Source: Alitta virens
Lineage: Eukaryota; Annelida; Polychaeta; Phyllodocida; Nereididae
Assembly: GCA_932294295.1 (NCBI GenBank)
Contig: OW028585.1
Coordinates: 23,744,313-23,808,312 of the forward strand
Length of the DNA stretch: 64,000 nt
Direction: 5' to 3'
The notes under the pieces were generated by a model, which worked only from the letters and a program-made list of their open reading frames with translations, ran no database searches and had not been told where the DNA came from. Both the position numbers and the translations under genes were made by a program. Shown here one piece after another: positions 36,001-46,824 of this stretch (position 1 is the first letter of the stretch; each line of letters opens with the position of its first letter).

Positions 36001-39000
36001 TGTGTGCCTTTCGATGCATGACAACTGTTCTTGAGCAGCAACCCTGCAAAAAGTAACATAAACCTGCAACAATTTTGAGTTTTCAATAGTTTCCCATTAC
36101 TTAATACCTACACAATTAAAAATGGGATTTGTTAAATATAACTACCTGGAATAGGAATTTTCTTGTTCTTTCCAAGCGAAGAAGCATCATATGTAAAATT
36201 TTTGATTCAGAATTTCTCCTGGAAATAAAAGACAAAATATTAATCACAGCACAATATATGATACATATATATTAATATTTCTATTCTGCCTTCAAACCTG
36301 TCACATCATGACAAGGCATAATTGCATTACTAGGTAGCAGCACATGATCTGACACTGCTGAATGTGGTCATCTATATGGACATTGTGTAAAGTAGTTATC
36401 ACTAGGTGGCAGCACATGTGCTGACCTTGGATTGACTGGGGGGAGGGGGGGGGGTGCTTCTCCACTTAAAGCAAAGGTGTAGGAGACTGCAGTACCATGC
36501 AGTGCTAACCTAGACTAGGTAGACAAAGTGGTCTCACAGTGATCATCACTAATTTAATTTAGCCAGAATATGGTAACAGTCATTGAAATTCTATAGCTGG
36601 GTAATGACCAATCCTGCAAAGTAGTTATCAGTAGGAGGCAGCACCTGCCAGTTCTGACCTATAGAAATGTTGAGTGTACAAATGATACGACAGCCCTGCC
36701 TGCTCCATACCAGCCCAAAGAGGGCAACACCTGTCAGTTGAATGGCGGGAAATGGGAGTGAAACATCTGTATGTTGTCTGTGGTAACATGATGGGGGGGG
36801 GGGGGGGGGGGGGTAAGGCAAGGACACTCTCTAGACCTGCTGTCCCACTAACTATAAGGCAGTTTAATTTCTTATATATTTTGTCCAGTGTAGCCTAGAT
36901 TGTGCCTGCACAATCACCCAGCACTCAATATCATATGCCCTTTTCAGTTAAATGCATACACAAGTTCAGCAAAGAAGATTAATTGCTAAATTCTATGAGA
37001 ATAAATTTAAAATTTTAACATTTTTTATACGTAGTTACTTTAGTAGTTTTAACTTAATTGAATGCTTAATGACAAAAAATTGAATGAAACTAAATTACAT
37101 TAATAAAAGAATTTTAATTAAATATGATTTAATTCATTTAATGAATATTGAATAATGAATAATGCATAGATAGATAGATAGATAGATAGATATAATAGAA
37201 ATAATAGATAGATACATAGATTTTTTTAAATATATAAAAACAACTTACCTACTCTTTGGTGGTGTTGTTCTGGTGTGACCAAATGCAGAAATGCTGTTCT
37301 GTTGAGGGTGCCCGTAGCATAATAAAACCAAGCCAAGAGTGGAAATGGGTGGCTCCTAGAGGGGGTAGCTGCCCTTGGTTACCCCAAAGAGACCCCTTGA
37401 ACCAAGGCCTCAAGGCCCTTATTTGGACCTTGGATGTCTCTGTTCATCCAAGTTTGGACTGACCAAGGCCCTTTTCTTGGAGGCACTCATGTTAATATGC
37501 ATGATAAATACTGCATTTTTGGCCATTTACCAAGATAAATATATCTATGAAAAGTGTATCAGTTTAAATCATTTTTACCCGGTACATTTATTAATCTTTT
37601 TTTAAATTGTTTCTCTTTCATAACAGACATGACAGGTATATAATGTTATATTATATTATGGGGATGTGCAGACAGTATCATGGCCAAATCACAGACCCAA
37701 ACAAAAATAAATAAATAAATAAAATTATAATTAATGTGTCCAAGTGGATAGTTAATGCTGACCATGACATCATGGTATACTTTGGACTCTTTAATGAATA
37801 AATATAAAGTCTGCTGAAAACCAAAACCTTTGTGTGTCTGATAATATTTATGTTTTACTTATATTGTATGTAAGTGATTCAGGAGCAGAATTTCATGATT
37901 GAATGCTCATCAAATTTTTGTATTGTATTATTTTAAAACAAACATACAGAACATTAGCAAAGCGCAAAATATAGGAGAGGGCACATATCAGTTATATCAC
38001 AGATCTGCCCCCTTCACCACGGAGCCAAACCCTCACTAGCTGTGTCTACTGTGACACAGTGGAAGCAATATTGACTGAATTCCCAATATGAGAGGCCCTA
38101 TTTATGACATATAAAATAAAATCACCTAAAATATATACTCATTATAAAATTATAGTGGTGATACTTAGAGAAAAACTGCCTGTAACAATCCACTGCAAAT
38201 TTTCAAAAAATAATTTTGTCATGGACATAACTGGCTAGGAATTTAATATGCCAGGGCTGAGTGCCCCTATTTAATTTTTTTTTTGCCTCTCAAGTTTTCA
38301 CAATGTTTTCTAAATTTTGCATGATTTTTTGCAAAATTCATTATGAAACAGTAATTTTATAATTTACATGCCAAATTCCCAATTAATAGACATAACTGAT
38401 GGTAGCTATTCGCAACTGTGAAACGGTCTTCATCTCAACAGTTAAAAGTTGTCTTTAACATAATAGAGAAGGGGGCAAAAGAATCATCACACAGCTGCCC
38501 CCTTCACCACGAAGACATAATCTTACCCCACTATTTCAAACATATGGGCTTCTTCCTCATGCAGGGAGTTTGACTTAAATTTTCATAGCCTCCATGAATG
38601 AGAGTATGTTGTTTGAGAGATGTAAAAGATGTCCAAAATATCAAGAATGATACAATTAACAACTAAGTATGTATATACAATATAATAATATAGGTGATGT
38701 AATAAGCATATATTTATCATATTTGTTACTACAGTAGCTTAAAGCATTAACTCCAAGGTGCCCACACTTTTTTCTAAATTTTCATTTTTTTTACCTAATT
38801 CATCAAACAGTAATTACTATACACTGTTCTTTAAGTACCTAATGATGACTGACCTTTCTGAATAAGTTTTGTTCATAATTTGCTGAATTTTATGCCTAGA
38901 AATTCGGATAAAATACCCATGAAATCCTAAAATTATGGAGAAATATTTAGCAATGGTGTGAAAGTTCTTCCATTAGATGCAAAAGCTGTAATTTTTGAAG

Positions 39001-40311
39001 TAGAGGGTACTGAGGGTGCACTTGGCCTGCTGATGAGGTTGCTCATTCTTACACTCATGTGCAACTGACTCTCCTGGTAGGCTCTCAACAAATTTGACTG
39101 TTCTTAATTCACTTTATTACATTGCTTTTTTGTAACTGATGCACAAAGTATTTAAAATTATCTATCATTGTCTATTAGATAAAAGAACAACCACAGAGCA
39201 ATATGGCACCAAAAAAAAGCACATATGGAAAGAAAGCTCATTATAGATATATCATATATAAGTTAGGTCAATTGTAATGAAGACAAACTAAGCATTTTGT
39301 GCCTAACAATCACTAAAAAAAAAACATGTTACAACCTCTCAAAATTTAGTCAAAACATTTCACTTCCATGAGTAGTCATCACAATCAGTTCAATGTGTCA
39401 TTATAGTCAGTAAAGACTCTATGAATAGTGAAGTTTTCACTAGCTTGCAGAAGTTATTTGGATAGATATGAACTGTTCATTAACATTAACATTTCCTTAA
39501 AAATAAATGCACTGCTATGGTTTCTGCCAGCCAGATAGTCAACCTGTATAATAAGCAGTACCAAACTGTACATTTCATGAGTATTTATGTAGGGAATCGA
39601 TTTTGTATTAATTAAATTCAATTTTTGAATGAAATCAATTAAAATTTAGTCCAATTAACCAAATTCACCCCCTAAATAATATTAAACTAAACACAGAGTG
39701 AGACCCAGCTTCTGCAGCAGTTATCTATGTTTGTTGCCAGATGCTGTTGTTGCCATTTTGACATTCTTTTCTTTTCTTTTTTTGTATGTTTTATAAATTT
39801 TTCCCTCATGACATTCTGTTTAAAGTATGCATTTAATCCTAATGTTGTTTTTATTCTTTTTGTTTTGCGATACACGCCATCCTAATGTCCACCAACCAGC
39901 TGTAATGTGTTTATTGTGCTCAGTTTAAATTGGTTTTTTTTTCTTCTTCTTTTAATCAGTTGGTAAAATTAATTGAATTGAAAGGTGCCACTAGAAAGGC
40001 CAAATTGTAGCCATAATAAAATGCAAAAGTTTCTAAGTGGAGGTTTAAGGATTTAAGAGATATCAATGCACTAATTTGGTCAGCCAGAACCACAATGTAA
40101 CAGTCATTACAATTTAAAGTTTTAATTAATTTTTAAGATCAATACTGAAAAAGGGGTATTCATAGAACATCAACAGGTGTGATGGACCATTGACCAATTA
40201 GGGACCTTTGGGCCAGCTCAGCATAAGGCTGGGCCAAAAAATCACATAAATATCATGATAATGATTGGACCACAGATAATGAAGTTCTTATGTTCAGGGC
40301 ATGGAGTCATA

Positions 40312-41159
40312 CAGTAGTTTTAGAGGGTACGTTATAAAACGCGGACTGGACCCGGTCCCGGACTCGGTCCCGGACTAGCAGACTTGGGGCCGGACTCTAA
40401 CTCATGTTTTGTTTATTGAACTCTGATTAAAGAACTTGTGGTCAGTTGTCATACCAGCAAAGCTATTTTATTGAGGGGTATGTTGTGCTAACCACAGCCC
40501 CCCCCCCCATCTTATAAAAGAGTGCAATTTAGGTGGCTTTTTGTAATCGGTGCCCAGGTTAGGCTTTATAGTCTGATTGAATTGCAATTTGGAATATCTT
40601 TAAATTAGGTTTGAGACATCCACTAAGAAATAAGTACAATTAGGGCCAACAAGCGAGAATTAAGTGCCAATTACTATTGAGAAGATTCATGCATTACTGC
40701 TTTCTTGCAGGTTATCCAAATAGAATACATGTGCTTTTAGCTTGTGGTACCATTTGCAAACATGCCTGCAAGCTTTAACAGTCTGATTCCGAGTCCGGGT
40801 CCGAGTCCGGGACCGGGTCCAGTCCGCGTTTTATAACGTACCGTTTTAGAGCGAGCTTGGACAGTTGCATCCTCAGAACGACTTTTCAGTCTGATTGAAA
40901 CATTTGATAAGAATGATAGAATCATCCCAACATCTGGGCAATAAACTTATTTTCACCTCTTTTGACCAAAGTTTACCCCTTTTCTGTACTGTTGTAATGC
41001 TATTTCTGTATTCTTCTAGACTTATGGCCTATGTAGAAACGACAAGTACTTTATGACAAGGACATTAGGAATGGGCCAGAAAGTTGGTCAATTACTTTAC
41101 AATCTTTCTGATCTGTCTCTTTCACCCCTGAACTATCCATGCTCGCTCTAAAACTGCTG
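40312..41159. mobile_element. Tc1/mariner-type MITE, split by a later insertion
   Basis: Ends cagtagttttagagcgagc and its partner gctcgctctaaaactgctg are inverted over about 29 bp with three mismatches and are bordered by TA (40310-40311, 41160-41161). Removing the nested element and its 9-bp duplication leaves about 322 bp. No coding capacity. Confidence 0.8.
40326..40842. mobile_element. Mutator-like MITE, copy 1 (nested)
   Basis: Terminal inverted repeats of about 42 bp, starting GGTACGTTATAAAACGCGGA, are perfect at both ends. They are GC-rich with CCCGGTCCCGGACT motifs. The 9-bp target duplication is gttttagag (40317-40325 and 40843-40851), inside the left inverted repeat of the mariner-type MITE. 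The length of the duplication points to a MULE-type transposase supplied in trans. Confidence 0.9.
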
Positions 41160-41167
41160 TAAGAGAT

Positions 41168-41737
41168 GGTACGTTATAAAACGTGGACTTGACCCGGTCC
41201 CGGACTCGCGGACTTTGGGCCGGACTCGGACTCATGTTATGGTTATTGGACTCTGATTAAAGAACTTGTGGTCAGTTGTCATACCAGCAAAGCCATTTGG
41301 GTTTATTGAGGGTATGTTGTGCTAACCACAGCCCCTCTTATAAGATATTTTGATCTTGCATGCAGTGGCGTAGCTAGGGTTAGCAGAGTGGGGTCGGGGG
41401 GGGGCACTCAGGGGGGCGCTGGTCGTTGGGCGCTTAGCGCTGGGCACCGATTACAAAAAGCCAATTAGGTTAGGCTTTATAGTCTGATTAAATTGCAATT
41501 TGGAATATCTTTAAATTAGGTTTGAGACATCCACTAAGAAATAAGTACAATTAGGGCCAACAAGCGAGAAGTGCCAATTGCTATTGTGAAGATTCATGCA
41601 ATACTGCTTTCTTGCAGGTTATCCAATTAGAATACATGTGCTTTTAGCTTGTGGTACCATTTGCAAGCATGCCTGCAAGCTTGAATAGTCCGGGTCCGGG
41701 TCTGGGACCGGGTCCAGTCCGCGTTTTATTACGTACC
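41168..41737. mobile_element. Mutator-like MITE, copy 2
   Basis: Same family as 40326-40842, with ends ggtacgttataaaacgtgg and ccgcgttttattacgtacc. Its 9-bp target duplication is gtaagagat (41159-41167 and 41738-41746). It differs internally by an extra GC-rich block with cagtggcgtagctaggg near 41370. It abuts the right end of the mariner-type MITE. Confidence 0.9.
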
Positions 41738-42009
41738 GTAAGAGATGACTAACTACAAACCACCAGCTCTGGTCACTGGTAATGGGAATGACCCCATTTT
41801 CCTTCTGGTAATCATTAATGACTTTTAGCCCCTTCTCCCCTTTCCATGTCAGCAGCACAATCTCAGTCAATCTGCAGTAGTTCCAATATTATTATAGAAA
41901 TGACACTGAATATGCATGTTCATTTAAATGTATCTCTATATCAGATTGACCAAAGTGATCTTAATCGTACTCATAAGGGAAAAATAAATATCTGTTTTAA
42001 ACTGGAAAG

Positions 42010-42250
42010 TCATAGATAGATAGATAGATAGACAGGTAGATAGATAGATAGATAGACAGGTAGATAGATAGATAGGTAGATAGATAGATAGACAGATAGA
42101 CAGGTAGGTAGATAGAAAGATAGACAGATAGATAGATAGGTAAATAGATGGATAGATATATAGATAGATAGATAGATATATAAATAGGAAGAAGATAGCA
42201 AGATAGATAGATAGTTAGGTAGATACATAGATAGATAGAAAGATAGATTA
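42010..42250 (+). repeat. (GATA)n-type microsatellite
   Basis: Long imperfect tagatagatagacagg tract. The long YLSIYLSI-type open frames across it are products of the repeat. Related cagt, ctat and aatc tetranucleotide runs follow at 42570-42665 and 42735-42760. Confidence 0.95.
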
Positions 42251-45200
42251 ATTGATTGACTGATTGATTTTCTCTCAGTTGCTTCTGCCCATGTACACAT
42301 GAGGTCATGATAGCTACTGATATCCCCCACTCTGTGACCTGACCTGGTAGCTAAAGAGAACCCCTGGGGTGCAGTGGAGGGAACACAAGCTCCTCTTATC
42401 AGCCAGAAAAGGTCAATCGGTGAAAGAATTTGCTTTATAAGGTCCTTTTTTGTAGCATGGATTTACATGGAACATGTACACAGAATTCCATGATTGAAGC
42501 AAGTAAGGACCTACAGATTTGAGCTCCATGATTGGAGGGAGAAAAATACTCAGACCTAAATTGACTTGAAATGTCAGTCAGTCAGTCAGTCAGTAAGCAG
42601 GTCAGCAATTCAATCAGTCAGTCAGTCAGTCTATCTATCTCAGTCTATCTATCTATCTATCTATCTTATATATACAAAACACTTAAAACAGGATATTGAT
42701 ATTCACTGAGTATACTACTGAGACCTAAAAATGACTTCATTCAATCAATCAATCAATCAATTTTGTGTTCACTTTAATCAATTCTTGAACAATTGCATTG
42801 GAAATGAAAGGACAGTTTAATACAAGAAAAATAATACAAAAATTGTAATACGAATGAATTAAGGGCCGTTAAACATTAAACATAACGAACTGAGCTCAAA
42901 TTAAGAAACTGACTAATCATACCATGGAGACAAGACTCTTGTCTCCATGATCATACTTATCACAAAAACATGCAACTTGGAAGAAATATACCAAGCATGC
43001 AATGAATATCTATCATGAGGCTTTAGTGGAGAGGTCTAGGGTTTGCAGCTGTTGGTCATCAGTCACAAGTTGAGAGGGGGGACTTGCTAAACTCTGGGGG
43101 TTGGGGTGGGGGGGGGGGGGGGGGGTTAAATAATTATGGACCTATGTCTCTGCCTGCCCTCTGGTGTTTATGGGATTAAACTCAAATTTATTTTGGGATA
43201 TACTTCTGGCTACTGAATTCTTCCTTTACTGTCATATGAAAAAGAAAAGACAGTTATATAGGAACTTGAAAAGGTTAATTGACATAGTTATAAAAAATGA
43301 ACTCAAACTTTATACAAATCAGACAATTACCAGGTATAATAATGTTGATGCCAAATAATAACATTGATGCCTAATTCTAAATGTTGATGGAAATATGCCA
43401 AAATAACGTTTGATCTTTAATCTATATGTTTTTAACTTCCTTCTTTTGTTTGTTTCAAATCAAATTAATGAAAATAATTAATTTTTAATTATCTAGAAAT
43501 GTCAACAAATGTTATCATATTTAACTTTAGCTTTACAACCATGAAAGAATATATAGCTGCTATAATCTAGTGTTTTAATTCCTTTATTTTTCTGTGAAAA
43601 CTTGATGTTTGTATTTTTGGCATTAATGCACCTACATTTCTGATATATCATAGATATAAAAAGTCCTTCATATCAATAAAATGAGATATAAAAACAAAAG
43701 ATGTCATGAACGTACTGTACCTAAATTATTGATATGATGAAAAATATTTTGATAAATTCTAAAAATTACTAAGATATTATTAAGTAAATATAAAACAGAA
43801 TGTTTTCCATATTTAACTTAGTAATATTCAGGTAACACATGTTCATGACATGAATTTGCAATGTGTCTCTAATATTGTTATTATGCTTTTGTGCCATACC
43901 AGGGTAATATTAAATCAATATTATTATTAAAATATGTTTCAATTATCACAGGAATGTTTTTTGATCCCATGAATTCGATAGTAAATTCAAATAGGCTCTA
44001 AATATTTTGATTAATAATTTTTCTTTTTACTACCATCAGGTTAAATTAACACGATATCTAATATCTTTTGGAAGCATTGTCATGTTTTAAAATTACATTT
44101 CCCAGATATTAAATCCTGATATGCTATAAAACATCAATTTTGATATCTTATTCAATGTTGTTGTTATGTTGAAATAACATGAACGCTAATGTTTTTCATA
44201 AATATCTTTGCAATGTTTAAAAATAAAGTTTCTATAATAATAATTCCAATATGCTGCAAACATTACGTTTATTATCTTTATTTGATGTTGTCACTATGTT
44301 GATACAATATAAATTTTAATGTTTACGAAACACATTAGAACAATGTTTCCAATTTACATGTCTTTAGTAATATATCATATTATGCCATAAACATTAAGTC
44401 TATTATTTTTTGTGACGTTGTTGTTTTGTTGATATGACATTAACTGTAATGTAATTTATAAAACATCCTCATCAGGTTTTAAAAACAGATGTACTTGAGG
44501 ATAACTGTAAATGTTGAGTAAATGTGTAGTATAACCTTTTCTGAGATACTACAATAACCTTCACTATATATGATATACCAATATTTGAGTATGATCTTAA
44601 AATGACCTTGAGGATTCACCTCAAGATAAGGGGAATGGTAAATATTAAGTAGATGTTTGATATTATTAATATTTTTTCAGCTTAGAGAAACATTAGCAGG
44701 ACCTTAAAAAATAATATTTTTATGTTAATGTCAACTTGACCTTGTGCAGACATTATGTCCACCTCAGTAGCACCTTATAAAATAATATTTCAATGAAATG
44801 TTGAACTAAGGTCTTCTAAACATAACAGGAAATATTTGTAAAATATTATGTGTTTGCAGGGATAGCCCTCTTTAATCCATAGCTAAATTAATACCATGCT
44901 CAATTGCAGTGGTGTGCATCTGAGCCGAGCTCAGTTACTCCGATTCAGATGCACAGATAAGTCACACTCAAGTGATTTTGTCAACATTTTTTACAATTTT
45001 AGCAAGCCAGCGTTGCAACTTGCACTGGACTACTTGGTCAAACATTTTGAATCCCATTGTTCACATATGATGGGAGTTGTTCCCCATGTGCACATATGAT
45101 GGTCATTGTGCACATATGACCCTTGTTACATCTGTGGACAGGATGCTTGCCAGCTTGTTTCCAGAGGGCTGCTGAAGATGACAAGCATCCCTGAGCACTT

Positions 45201-45428
45201 CATGTTAAACGGCATGTCGCAATGTATAACACAAACGTACTGCACTCGGGTGTCCAGTTATTCCACTAAAACAAGACGGCTAGTAAATTGAATGTATTTA
45301 TTTTTACAAATTTACATGACTTACAATGTATATGTTTATGCCCAGGAATATATTAAAAATGGAAATGGTTACTTCACTGAAATGTATCATTCTTTGCTCA
45401 TGTCAGTCATCCAATTATGCAAGATGGT

Positions 45429-45549
45429 TTAGAGACAACTTGGAGGCATCTCCCCAGCCAAAACGTTCACGAACATAAATTAAACGTTCAAAACATGTTT
45501 ATCTAATGTTCGTGAACGTATTGTTCTGGCTGGGAAGTGTCTCTACAGT
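45429..45549. mobile_element. Short palindromic element, copy B
   Basis: Counterpart of 11987-12103, with arms ccagccaaaacgttcacgaac and gttcgtgaacgtattgttct. Confidence 0.6.
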
Positions 45550-46477
45550 TGCTGCCCTCATGGGAAGCCCTTTCCGGTCCACAATTGCTCTGGGTATGAA
45601 CGCATATTTAAAGCTGTTCACTGTACCTTAATAAACCTGATACCTAGTCCCACTTCCTCTGGCTGCGTGTGACGATTACAAGGGTTTAGGATGGTAGTTT
45701 GGCAGTATCTCTATTAAGTTACGAGTAATTTTAACCATAAGAATTAGCCTGGTGCACTGCCAGTAATTGGGTTTATATATGTGTTCAACAAGAGCAGAAT
45801 TTTCCTAGTCTATACTTACAGAGTGACGACTTTTGCAAATGTAGTAGGTCAATATTTTGCAAAAATATATATCTAGCTATACTATTCAAATTGTTGCATG
45901 CAACAGCAACAACTGGTGTAAATCATCATGCTATAAGACCAGAGCACCTCCCATGGGAAGACAATGCAACTACGTAGACAGACAGACATGCCAAAAGCAA
46001 TATACCCGCCCTACCCGCGCCCCCCCCCCCCCCTCAATTTCGTTGCGGGAGGTATAATAAAGACTTGTTTTCCTATGATATGAAAAGTTGAAGCTTAAGG
46101 TAAAACAACAGAGCTGATGAGGAATATACATATATATTTCATTCAACTCCAAACATCAGGAGACATTCACATGTTTATTCAACCATCACAGGACATATAT
46201 CTGTATTTATCAAAAATGCAACATTTAGGAGACAAAACCACCCTTAGCTGCTTAGGGGACATGTCCCTCAAATGTTGGTTATGTCCATACCATTTGGGCT
46301 GTCACCTAAAGGGGAGAGTGTATATTTAAAGGTTAAGGTAGGCCACACAGCCACACAACTGGCATGCATCATAAAGAGGCATGAACAGCTAATTACCCTC
46401 ATCATTCACTTTTTACAAAGGAACAATTATTTATATATGTAATTATAGGCAATATAAATATGTCCCCTAATTATTAA

Positions 46478-46479
46478 GA

Positions 46480-46520
<41 letters not shown>

Positions 46521-46522
46521 GG
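46478..46522 (+). repeat. (TG)n(TA)n microsatellite, copy B
   Basis: In the 3' flank of the zinc-finger gene. Counterpart of 13033-13079. Confidence 0.95.
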
Positions 46523-46824
46523 AGAGACACCATTATTTTATGAGACCAACTTCCTCAGTAGGAAAAATGTAAAGCATTTACAAACACTGTTATACTTCAT
46601 TTAAAATGAGGTATATATTTCAATAAAAGAAACTTAAACTATACAAACTAACATTGTCTGGTATCATGTGTGTGATGTCAATAAGAGATATCATTATCAA
46701 CAATACATATATGGCCACATTTTCATTTTAAGGGACATTGTGCATTCTGATGAACAGCATGCATCATTAGTGTAATTCAGAGATATATCTCACTTGAACA
46801 CAGCAATACACGTATGCAGTTGCA

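Larger units (their letters stand above)
34569..44861. mobile_element. 10.3-kb DNA-transposon-like insertion without recognisable transposase
   Basis: Ends are CCCTGGAAACA and TGTTTGCAGGG (inverted, one mismatch). The AT duplication lies at 34567-34568 and 44862-44863, and the matching unoccupied site is in copy A. Near the right end (about 44090-44480) are degenerate direct repeats of about 118 bp sharing atatgctataaaacat, gttgttatgttgata and aatgttt. Related motifs recur near the left end (34850-35030), as subterminal repeats often do in transposons. I found no transposase, helicase, integrase or polymerase frame, only short frames and microsatellites. The AT duplication fits the ISL2EU type as I recall it, but this is a guess. 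It carries nested MITEs at 40312-41737. Confidence 0.8.

Noticed and set aside
41997..42330. Open frames of 103 and 106 residues made of YLSIYLSI repeats
   Set aside because: They are read-through of a GATA-type microsatellite; no gene.
34569..44861. Maverick/Polinton or Helitron
   Set aside because: No polymerase B, integrase, helicase or capsid-like frame. The ends are not AG-starting long inverted repeats or TC...CTRR, and the duplication is 2 bp rather than 6.
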